Shown: positions 1 to 5,718 of the stretch, in pieces
How the letters are laid out: every line of letters begins with the position of its first letter
Numbering within the stretch: position 1 is the first letter of the stretch
Source: Prolixibacteraceae bacterium
GTDB taxonomy: Bacteria > Bacteroidota > Bacteroidia > Bacteroidales > Prolixibacteraceae
Direction of reading: 5' to 3'
DNA length: 5,838 bases
NCBI GenBank assembly: GCA_016788685.1
Contig: JAEUSS010000456.1
Span: forward strand, 1-5,838
Notes under the pieces: model-generated
Seen by the model: only the letters and a program-made list of their open reading frames with translations
What the model was told of the DNA's origin: nothing
Databases searched by the model: none
Position numbers and translations under genes: made by a program

Positions 1-492
1 AGTACCCCGGTTGTAAATACTGCTGACCGGATAGTAAAAGGTAAAAAACTGGTAAATACGCTCGGATGTAACGATTGCCATTCTCCTAAGGTGATGACAG
101 CAATGGGGCCCGTTCCTGATACTCTTCGCCTGCTTTCGGGCCATCAGGCCGATGAGGAATTGCCGGCTTACGATGCGGCCATATTGAAATCATATGTTCT
201 TTTCAATATGAACAACACCGCTACCATCGGACCATGGGGCACTTCATTTGCGGCTAACCTGACCCCGGATCAGACCGGAATCGGAAACTGGAGCGAAGAA
301 CAATTTTTTCAGGCTATGAAACATGGTAAATTCAAGGGACTCGAGAATAGCCGCAACCTTCTTCCTCCCATGCCCTGGCAGTCGTATGCCCAAATGGATG
401 ATGAAGACCTGAAAGCAATTTTTGCCTACCTTAAAAGTATTAAACCGGTGAACAACCTCGTCCCGATGGCTATTCCGCCTTCCGCACAGTAA
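1..492 (+). CDS. c-type cytochrome, class I fold (5' partial)
   Basis: The reading frame is open from base 1, so the gene starts off the left edge; 163 residues and a TAA stop are visible. A haem c attachment motif CNDCH is encoded at 67-81, and a likely axial methionine sits in LPPMPW (ATG at 370-372). The closing MDDEDLKAIFAYLKSIKPV is the usual C-terminal helix of small class I cytochromes c. The GTG at 91 is not the real start, because it lies after the haem motif. The family carries electrons in the periplasm or on the outer face of the membrane. The N-terminus, any signal peptide or lipobox, and any second haem cannot be seen, so the redox partner is unknown. It could be the C-terminal domain of a larger multi-haem or fusion protein. 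The gene is followed by a strong terminator, so it ends its transcript. The cytochrome assignment is secure; its pathway is not. Confidence 0.9.
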   Translation, partial: STPVVNTADRIVKGKKLVNTLGCNDCHSPKVMTAMGPVPDTLRLLSGHQADEELPAYDAAILKSYVLFNMNNTATIGPWGTSFAANLTPDQTGIGNWSEEQFFQAMKHGKFKGLENSRNLLPPMPWQSYAQMDDEDLKAIFAYLKSIKPVNNLVPMAIPPSAQ

Positions 493-577
493 TCGGGAAA
501 GTTTTAAAAGTGTAGAAAAATTACTCTGATTACTCGGCATGCCGAATACCTGAAGTAAACGGATTCGGATAAACTAT

Positions 578-616
578 AAAACCGTCGCGGGCCCCAATAG
601 CCCATGACGGTTTTTT
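578..616 (+). terminator. Rho-independent terminator, probably bidirectional
   Basis: The outer stem AAAACCGTC (578-586) pairs with GACGGTTTT (606-614), and the inner GGGC (589-592) pairs with GCCC (600-603), with a small internal mismatch and a loop of about 7 bases. A run of six T (611-616) follows on the plus strand. Read on the minus strand, the same stem is followed by TTTTATAGTTTAT, so it can also stop transcripts of the convergent peptidase gene, whose stop codon is about 53 bp away. It lies 85 bp after the cytochrome stop. The rest of 493-668 shows no gene. Confidence 0.85.
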
Positions 617-668
617 AGTTTGTACTGCCGTAGCAGCCAATCGTTGCCTCTGTGCGACTTCGCCTTTT

Positions 669-2468
669 TTATATGGGAGGTGTCATTTCCTTTAAAAATG
701 CTTTCAGCTTCTCGTCCAGCATCGGCGACAGTTCGTCGGCAACTTTCCGGTGATACATGTTTAGCCAGTTGATTTCTTCCGGAATCAGCAAATCTTTATC
801 GATACCCCTGATGTCAATCGGGCAAAGCGTCAGGGTGTCGAAACACAGGAAATCGCCAAATCCGGTGGTTTCGTCTTTCACACAAACCATCATATTTTCG
901 GTTCTTAGCCCGTATTCGCCTTGCCTGTACAAAGCCGGTTCGTTCGACAACACCATGCCTGCTTCAATAGTCTGGTCGTTAAATTCCTGACGGATACTCA
1001 TCGGACCTTCGTGTACATTAAGGAAATAACCGACTCCATGCCCCGTTCCGTGCCCGTAATTGAGTCCATGTTTCCACAGGTCTTTCCGCGCCAGAATATC
1101 GAGGTGATAACCACGTGTATTGGCCGGGAACTTCGCCAAACTCAGCGCAATCATGCCTTTCAGTACGAGGGTAAAGTCTGTTTTTTGCTGTTGCGTAAGT
1201 TCCGAAAGTACAACGGTTCGGGTAATGTCGGTGGTTCCGTCCGGGTATTGGCCTCCGGAGTCAATAAGCAGGAATCCGTCCTTTTCAAGCTGCAGGGCAT
1301 TTTCTTCAGAAACATGGAAATGAACGATTGCTCCGTGTTCTTTGTATCCGACAATGGGAAAGAAGCTGATGCCCCTGAAATCGGTTTGTTTGGCTCGAAA
1401 TTCAGTAAGTTTCTCAGCTATTGTATATTCCGTTATTTGTTTTTTACCGAGGTTTTGATCAAGCCAATAAAGGAATTCAACCATCGCGGCACCGTCTTTC
1501 CGCATAGCTTGCCTGATGTTACTGATTTCAGCCTCCGTCTTGATGGCCTTCAGTTTACACGGCACCGACATTCCGCTGATTACCGTGCAATGTCCGGGAA
1601 TATTCTTCCGGATTGCTTGATTGGTGCGGTCAGCATCAAATAAAATCCGGGATGAAGCCGGCAGCTGAAGAAGGAAGTCTGAAAATTCGCTGTATTCCCT
1701 GGTTTGAATTCCCTCGGAGGCGAGTTTGTTTTTCAGTTCCGTAGATATTTTATCGCTGCTGATAAATAAAACGGTTTGTTCGCGGGAAATGCAGGCATAC
1801 GAGATAAATACCGGATTACATTCCACATCGTTTCCCCGGAGATTGAACGTCCAGGCCAGATCGTCAAGCGCGGTAACAATCTGCAGATTAGCTCCTGATT
1901 TTTCCAGTTCGCTGCAAATATTTTCGAGTTTGGTTTGGCGGTCAGTACAGGCAAACCGGAGCTCGTGCTCATAAACCAGGTTTACGGGCAGCTTTGGGCG
2001 GTCGGTCCAGATTGAGTCCAGTAAATCACCCGACTCATTCAGTATCATTCCGGATTGGGCGAGGCTGTTTTGCAGAATACCAAACTGCCTGGCTGAAATG
2101 CACCATTCATCGGTTCCAACCTTCGCTCCGGAACTCAGATTGGTCTTCAGCCATTCGTCCGGCTCCGGATGGCCGGGAACGCGTATTTTGACCAACTCGA
2201 TGCCGGTTCCTGAAAGTTCGTCTTCAGCCTGGAGAAAATAGCGGGAATCGGTCCAAAGCGCAGCCTTGTGATGACTGATAATAACCATTCCGGCCGAACC
2301 GGTAAAGCCTGAGATGAAGGAACGAGTTTGCCAGTGAGCAGGTAAATATTCGCTCAGGTGCGGATCGGTTCCGTAGATGACGTAGGCATCCAGTCCGGTA
2401 CGCTGCATCTTGAGACGCAGTTCGCTGATTCGGTGCTTAATAATTTCCTTCACGCTGAATGAGTTCAT
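669..2468 (-). CDS. pepP: Xaa-Pro aminopeptidase (aminopeptidase P, M24B)
   Basis: The 599-residue protein has the full three-domain length of the eukaryotic-type aminopeptidase P. This cytosolic enzyme removes the N-terminal residue from peptides with proline in second place, using two metal ions, usually Mn. Visible are a creatinase-like N-domain (about 7-140, with ISGFTGSAG and WTDSRYF), a second such domain (about 160-310), the pita-bread catalytic domain (about 315-535) and the typical C-terminal tail (WLNMYH onward). The five expected metal ligands are present: D403, D414, H477, E510 and E524, plus a conserved histidine in GAIVHF (H383). I chose the ATG at 2468. An in-frame TTG two codons upstream (2474) is possible, and the ATG at 2408 would remove the conserved first helix (IKHRISELR). 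The start lies inside the end of the Nudix gene (32-bp overlap), which suggests coupled translation. There is no signal peptide. The short form of aminopeptidase P in Escherichia coli carries the same symbol but has only two domains. Confidence 0.95.
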   Translation of the reverse strand: MNSFSVKEIIKHRISELRLKMQRTGLDAYVIYGTDPHLSEYLPAHWQTRSFISGFTGSAGMVIISHHKAALWTDSRYFLQAEDELSGTGIELVKIRVPGHPEPDEWLKTNLSSGAKVGTDEWCISARQFGILQNSLAQSGMILNESGDLLDSIWTDRPKLPVNLVYEHELRFACTDRQTKLENICSELEKSGANLQIVTALDDLAWTFNLRGNDVECNPVFISYACISREQTVLFISSDKISTELKNKLASEGIQTREYSEFSDFLLQLPASSRILFDADRTNQAIRKNIPGHCTVISGMSVPCKLKAIKTEAEISNIRQAMRKDGAAMVEFLYWLDQNLGKKQITEYTIAEKLTEFRAKQTDFRGISFFPIVGYKEHGAIVHFHVSEENALQLEKDGFLLIDSGGQYPDGTTDITRTVVLSELTQQQKTDFTLVLKGMIALSLAKFPANTRGYHLDILARKDLWKHGLNYGHGTGHGVGYFLNVHEGPMSIRQEFNDQTIEAGMVLSNEPALYRQGEYGLRTENMMVCVKDETTGFGDFLCFDTLTLCPIDIRGIDKDLLIPEEINWLNMYHRKVADELSPMLDEKLKAFLKEMTPPI

Positions 2469-2976
2469 TAACAATGTTTTTCATCGAAATGGAGGGCAAT
2501 TCTTCCAGATCGACCTCTTGCGGTTTAATAAATTCGAAGGACGAAATATCGTCCATGGCTGTCATCTGGCTGAAACTTTCTGTTCGGGCCAGAAAAGCCA
2601 GATCAAGTGTGAAAACAGAATATCCGGAGAAAACATATTCGTTTGGAAAAGAGCCGAAATACCGGAGCGAATGGACGGTAATGCCCAGCTCTTCCTGAAT
2701 CTCACGGATAGCAGCCTGCTCACCGGTTTCCATGGGATCAATAAACCCGCCGGGCAAGTCGAGTTTGCCAAAATGCGGATCGATGGCCCGCCGGGTAAAA
2801 AGTAATTCGCCCTGATCATTAAAAAGCAGAACGGCTACCGCGGCGGCAGAGTTGATGTAATAATTGAAGGAGCAATCTTCGCATTTAAACGAACGATCAC
2901 TCGTCGCCGTAAAATGTGCCGATCCGCATTTGGGACAAAATTTCAGGACATTTACGGGATGTGTGCTTGTGTACAT
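2437..2976 (-). CDS. Nudix hydrolase with N-terminal zinc ribbon
   Basis: This 179-residue cytosolic protein has a complete Nudix box at residues 77-99: G77, E83, then REIQEELGI with R91, E92, E95 and E96 as catalytic or metal-binding positions. Nudix enzymes use Mg to cleave nucleoside diphosphates linked to another group. Before it lies a four-cysteine zinc ribbon (C14, C17, C32, C35), as in NADH pyrophosphatases. The SQPWPFPxS signature that marks NudC NADH/NAD-cap enzymes is missing; SFPNEYVFSGY occupies about that place. The substrate is therefore open: ADP-ribose, a dinucleotide or another nucleotide derivative are all possible. The start ATG at 2976 leaves 12 residues before the ribbon and fits the family. 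The 3' end overlaps the start of the aminopeptidase gene by 32 bp. Upstream, 74 bp separate it from the hydrolase gene, with a hairpin in the gap. Confidence 0.93.
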   Translation of the reverse strand: MYTSTHPVNVLKFCPKCGSAHFTATSDRSFKCEDCSFNYYINSAAAVAVLLFNDQGELLFTRRAIDPHFGKLDLPGGFIDPMETGEQAAIREIQEELGITVHSLRYFGSFPNEYVFSGYSVFTLDLAFLARTESFSQMTAMDDISSFEFIKPQEVDLEELPSISMKNIVNELIQREGNY

Positions 2977-2997
2977 GAAACGAGTTTGAATTGATTT

Positions 2998-3034
2998 GGC
3001 TATCGCTGTCTTGATTTATAAACAGCTAATAGCC
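2998..3034. repeat. Imperfect inverted repeat / intergenic hairpin
   Basis: GGCTAT (2998-3003) pairs with ATAGCC (3029-3034), and GCTGT (3005-3009) pairs with ACAGC (3022-3026), giving 11 pairs with an uneven bulge (C against TA) and a 12-base A/T-rich loop. It lies between the stop of the secreted hydrolase gene (3051) and the start of the Nudix gene (2976). No T-run follows the stem on either strand, so it is not a standard intrinsic terminator. It may be an mRNA stabiliser or processing site, or a protein-binding site; nothing decides between these. Confidence 0.55.
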
Positions 3035-3050
3035 AGGTTGTAATTAAGTT

Positions 3051-3953
3051 TTATTTGGTAATTCCCTGTGCTTTCATCCATTGGGCAAACAGGTTGGGCC
3101 ACTGGTCGACAGGCAGATTTTTTTTATTCATGCCAAAACCGTGACCACCATCTCTGAAAATGTGCATTTCGGCAGGGATCTTATATTTTTTGAGGGCCAG
3201 GTAAAATTCGATGGAGTTGCGTGGTGGTACACCTTTGTCATCGTCAGCAAGAATCAGAAAAGTTGGAGGGGTTTGAGGTGAAACGTGCAGCTCATTCGAG
3301 TATTTTTCGACCAATTCCCATTTATTCCCCGGTCCGATCAGGTTGACCCGCGACCCCATGTGGCCGAACTCTTCGTTGAAAGTGATAACCGGGTATAGCA
3401 ACAGCATAAAATCGGGGCGGCAACTGTATTTTTCAACCGGATCTGTTGCATCAGGTTTTCCCAAATCAAATTTAGTCCCTGCTGTTGACGCCAGATGCCC
3501 TCCGGCAGAAGAACCGGCGATACCTATCCTGGCGGGATTAATTCCCCATTCTGCAGCTTTTTGCCGAACCAGGCGGATGGTGCGCTGGGCGTCTTTTAAC
3601 GGAATCTGATCGTGTCCGTACGGCAGGCGATATTTAAGAACGATTCCCGCAACGCCTTGCTGAGCAAGCCATTCGGCCATGTCGTAACCTTCGTGGTCCA
3701 TGGCTTCAATCCAGTATCCGCCTCCGGGGCAAATAACTACCGCGGCTCCGGTGTTGACGCCCTGTTTGGGCAGGTACACGTATATTTCGGCTTCCGATAC
3801 ATTTCTGACCCGTTTGCCTTCAAAAGTCTCTTCGGGCAATGTCATTCCGTTACTGTCGGGCGCGCCGTTGGGCCATACTTTTAGTTTGAAATCTTGTGCC
3901 ATGGCTGATATCGTAATAACTACTGATGCTAAAATTGCTAAAGTGGTTTTCAT
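3051..3953 (-). CDS. Secreted alpha/beta hydrolase (esterase/lipase, COG0657-like)
   Basis: This 300-residue protein begins with a clear Sec signal peptide: lysine at 2, a hydrophobic core to about 16, and probable cleavage after AMA or AMAQ near residue 19-20. No cysteine follows, so it should be soluble in the periplasm or exported rather than a lipoprotein. The mature part is an alpha/beta hydrolase: an oxyanion strand VVICPGGGY (about 72-80), nucleophile elbow GSSAG (147-151, Ser149), catalytic Asp in DKGVP (probably Asp239) and His271 in GGHGFGM. Related Bacteroidota proteins are often labelled esterase, lipase or xylanase and include acetyl- and feruloyl-esterase-like enzymes acting on plant polysaccharides. 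No carbohydrate-utilisation genes lie here, so the substrate cannot be named. Its ATG is 5 bp after the stop of the upstream 176-residue gene, so the two are almost certainly co-transcribed. Confidence 0.93.
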   Translation of the reverse strand: MKTTLAILASVVITISAMAQDFKLKVWPNGAPDSNGMTLPEETFEGKRVRNVSEAEIYVYLPKQGVNTGAAVVICPGGGYWIEAMDHEGYDMAEWLAQQGVAGIVLKYRLPYGHDQIPLKDAQRTIRLVRQKAAEWGINPARIGIAGSSAGGHLASTAGTKFDLGKPDATDPVEKYSCRPDFMLLLYPVITFNEEFGHMGSRVNLIGPGNKWELVEKYSNELHVSPQTPPTFLILADDDKGVPPRNSIEFYLALKKYKIPAEMHIFRDGGHGFGMNKKNLPVDQWPNLFAQWMKAQGITK

Positions 3954-3958
3954 GCTGA

Positions 3959-4489
3959 TTAAGATTTTGCGCCGACAAAGTAGTGTTCTTTGTCGGAAAA
4001 AAGAATATTAAAACTGGTTAATGATCCGTAAATGCGTGTAATATACTGCTGCATATTTACTTTTTCCTCATCCGACAAGGAGGGATGACTGTTGATGTTT
4101 TGTTCCAGAACGCGAAGCCGATCCCTGACCATCACTATTTTGTGAAAGAAACCTTCAATTGGAATTTCTTTAGGTTTCAGGGCGGGATTGGCTGGTTGCA
4201 AAAGCATGTTTCCACCCGCCCATTTGTCGCCCAGGGGTACAATTTCCTGAAGTGCCCCCTGTTCTTCAAGGACAAAACGCAGTACTTTTTCAATTTCGGC
4301 CAGGGTAAGCGAGTTTTTGGGCTTTTCTTCCGGAGTTTCAATCACCTCCAGTTCGTTGTTCCGTTTGGTAATCTCAATTTTTCCGCCTCTTTCAAAAAAG
4401 ATTTCATAAGAGGTTATTTTGTTTTTGCTGACAATTCCTTCGCCGTAGCGCGGATGGTCAACACGGGTTCCTGCAGCCAGTTCTTCCAT
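3959..4489 (-). CDS. Conserved Bacteroidota protein, Tudor/CarD-like N-terminus
   Basis: This is a 176-residue protein without signal peptide or membrane segment, and I know no function for it. Residues 5-50 (GTRVDHPRYGEGIV, then short alternating strands ending in LEVIE) resemble the small SH3/Tudor-like barrel of CarD and the UvrD/PcrA C-terminus, where VxHxxFGxGxV is the hallmark and the domain contacts RNA polymerase. A charged, proline-containing linker (51-60) follows, then a mostly helical part (61-176) with KEIPIEGFFHKIVMVRDRLR, LEQNINSHPSLSDEEK and YITRIYGSLTSFNILF, a pattern I recall from uncharacterised Bacteroidota proteins. A nucleic-acid- or polymerase-related role is an inference from the N-terminus only. 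The gene heads the minus-strand block, with the secreted hydrolase 5 bp downstream. The ATG at 4489 is preceded by an A-rich leader and no Shine-Dalgarno sequence. Confidence 0.85.
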   Translation of the reverse strand: MEELAAGTRVDHPRYGEGIVSKNKITSYEIFFERGGKIEITKRNNELEVIETPEEKPKNSLTLAEIEKVLRFVLEEQGALQEIVPLGDKWAGGNMLLQPANPALKPKEIPIEGFFHKIVMVRDRLRVLEQNINSHPSLSDEEKVNMQQYITRIYGSLTSFNILFSDKEHYFVGAKS

Positions 4490-4542
4490 TGGTGTTGTTT
4501 TAGGTTTATTGAGGGATCTAAAAATACGAATTTATGCCAAAC

Positions 4543-4553
4543 CGCCCCGGGCG
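4543..4553. repeat. Short GC-rich inverted repeat in divergent promoter region
   Basis: CGCCC and GGGCG flank a single central base, an 11-bp near-palindrome in otherwise A/T-rich intergenic DNA between the divergent 176-residue protein gene and the LysE-family gene. It could be an operator, but it is short and occurs once; low confidence. Confidence 0.2.
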
Positions 4554-4588
4554 AATGTTAAAATTTTGTAAGCATAAAAAGCCGCGCG

Positions 4589-4617
4589 TTGATTACTGAT
4601 AAAATCGTTTATTTTTG
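4589..4617 (+). promoter_or_regulatory. Bacteroidota-type promoter (-33/-7) of the LysE-family gene
   Basis: TATTTTTG at 4610-4617 matches the Bacteroidota -7 consensus TAnnTTTG exactly, and TTG at 4589-4591 (preceded by G, so three of four of TTTG) lies 18 bp upstream as the -33 element. The predicted transcription start falls a few bases after 4617, at or just before the ATG at 4622, so the mRNA would have almost no leader. No equally good match is visible on the minus strand for the divergent gene. Confidence 0.6.
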
Positions 4618-4621
4618 CGGA

Positions 4622-5263
4622 ATGTTTTTCACGTTAATCGCAAAAGGAATCTTAATTGGTTTGTTGGTCTCGATCCCGTTGGGACCTATTGGAGTATTGG
4701 TCATTCAGCGGACCGTAAATAAAAGCCGTACTGCCGGGTTGTTGTCGGGGATGGGGGCTGCATTGTCGGACACGCTTTATGCTATCATTGCAGGCTTTAG
4801 CCTGACCTTTATTCTCGATTTTATTCGTGAAAACGAAATTTTATTTCAAACGATAGGCGCCCTGGTCGTGCTGGCACTGGGGATTCATATTTTTTTCAAA
4901 AATCCGGTCAGAGATTTACGCCGGAACCGGCTTCGGGGAAATACACATTTTCAGGATATTATATCAAGCTTTCTGGTAACGTTTTCGAATCCGCTTACCG
5001 TTTTTGTTTTTCTGGCCGTATTCACCAGCTCGGGCGTTGCAATAAGCCTGGAGCAGCCGTATCATTCGGTCATTGTGATCCTTGGCATTTTTACCGGCGC
5101 TTTTATCTGGTGGTTCTCGCTGTCGGGTATTGTCAGTCTTTTCAGGCACAAAATAAATCTGCGGATCTTATGGTGGATCAATAAAACTGCTGGGGCTATT
5201 ATCGTTATTTTTGTGCTGGTGACCGTGTTGGTAATGGTACAGAAAAATCTGAGTATTTCCTGA
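4622..5263 (+). CDS. LysE family transporter (amino acid/solute exporter)
   Basis: This 213-residue inner-membrane protein has about six hydrophobic segments (roughly 5-27, 38-60, 70-92, 113-135, 149-172, 188-208). The family motif SIPLGPIGVLVIQRTVNKS near the N-terminus and NP in SFLVTFSNPLTVF (about 115-127) are typical of LysE/RhtB exporters, which move amino acids or similar metabolites out of the cell using the proton gradient. Length fits the family. I chose the ATG at 4622 because it places the first helix as in the family; the in-frame TTG at 4589 would lie in the promoter and add a polar stretch without family support. The gene stands alone on the plus strand, divergent from the 176-residue protein gene, and converges on the thioesterase gene with 25 bp between stops and no clear terminator hairpin. 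The exported substrate cannot be inferred from neighbours. Confidence 0.92.
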   Translation: MFFTLIAKGILIGLLVSIPLGPIGVLVIQRTVNKSRTAGLLSGMGAALSDTLYAIIAGFSLTFILDFIRENEILFQTIGALVVLALGIHIFFKNPVRDLRRNRLRGNTHFQDIISSFLVTFSNPLTVFVFLAVFTSSGVAISLEQPYHSVIVILGIFTGAFIWWFSLSGIVSLFRHKINLRILWWINKTAGAIIVIFVLVTVLVMVQKNLSIS

Positions 5264-5288
5264 AGTATACTCCTGCACCATTTGGTAT

Positions 5289-5705
5289 TTAACTTTTCTG
5301 ATGAAACAACCGGGTTATTTCGTCGATGAAGTATTTGGGGGCTGCAACCGGCTTGTTGGTTCGTGAGCTGAAAAATACCAAAACCGTTTCTCCGGAATTT
5401 ATCAGTTCTCCTTTCTCGTTATATATCTCTGTTTTTATCGGGAACTTCACTTTCGGAATGGTATCGATGATTGTCCGGATGGTTAGCAGGTCATCGTAAT
5501 AAGCTGATTTCAGGTAATTTATTTTTAAACTGCGGGCAGGAAGCATGATGCCCAGTTCTTCCATTTGTTTGTAGGTAAACCCCAGGTCGCGAATCATTTC
5601 TGTTCGCCCGATTTCATAATAGCGGGCATAATTTCCGTAATAAACTACGCCCATCTGGTCGGTATCCTCGTAGTAAACCCGAATTTTGGTTTCGGTAATA
5701 ATCAT
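5289..5705 (-). CDS. Acyl-CoA thioesterase, YbgC/4-hydroxybenzoyl-CoA type (hotdog fold)
   Basis: This 138-residue protein covers one complete hotdog domain. The N-terminal block at residues 10-30 (VYYEDTDQMGVVYYGNYARY) is the signature of the YbgC/FcbC thioesterase family, with the catalytic aspartate expected at D16, the second Asp of DTD. It should hydrolyse acyl-CoA thioesters in the cytosol. In proteobacteria YbgC is linked to tol-pal, but no tol genes are present here, and in Bacteroidota such genes occur in varied contexts, so I give no symbol and no specific substrate. The ATG at 5705 gives the usual short N-terminal strand before the motif. It starts 13 bp after the stop of the partial upstream gene, so the two are probably one transcript. 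There is no Shine-Dalgarno sequence. Confidence 0.93.
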   Translation of the reverse strand: MIITETKIRVYYEDTDQMGVVYYGNYARYYEIGRTEMIRDLGFTYKQMEELGIMLPARSLKINYLKSAYYDDLLTIRTIIDTIPKVKFPIKTEIYNEKGELINSGETVLVFFSSRTNKPVAAPKYFIDEITRLFHQKS

Positions 5706-5718
5706 TGTGAGAAACGGC

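Noticed and set aside
244..540. 98-codon minus-strand open frame over the cytochrome gene
   Set aside because: Antisense to the class I cytochrome C-terminal domain; no recognisable product.
534..545. Perfect 12-bp palindrome TCGGCATGCCGA after the cytochrome gene
   Set aside because: Single short palindrome just downstream of a stop codon, no partner copy and no promoter next to it; chance is likely.
654..670. Tiny GCGA/TCGC hairpin followed by CTTTTTT, considered as a second terminator
   Set aside because: The stem is only 3-4 pairs with a minimal loop and overlaps the stop codon of the aminopeptidase gene; the stem at 578-616 is far stronger.
921..1643. 240-codon plus-strand open frame opposite the aminopeptidase P gene
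   Set aside because: It lies fully antisense to a well-conserved M24B catalytic and middle domain; its translation shows no recognisable domain and its length is a by-product of the codon use of the real gene.
2410..2805. 131-codon plus-strand open frame over the Nudix gene
   Set aside because: Antisense to a complete Nudix box and zinc ribbon; no independent support.
4085..4561. 158-codon plus-strand open frame opposite the 176-residue protein gene
   Set aside because: Antisense to a frame with conserved-looking motifs and good operon spacing; the translation is rich in Phe and Cys without pattern, typical of a shadow.
5264..5288. Search for a terminator between the convergent exporter and thioesterase genes
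   Set aside because: Only 25 bp separate the stops and no stem of more than about four pairs or clear T-run is visible.
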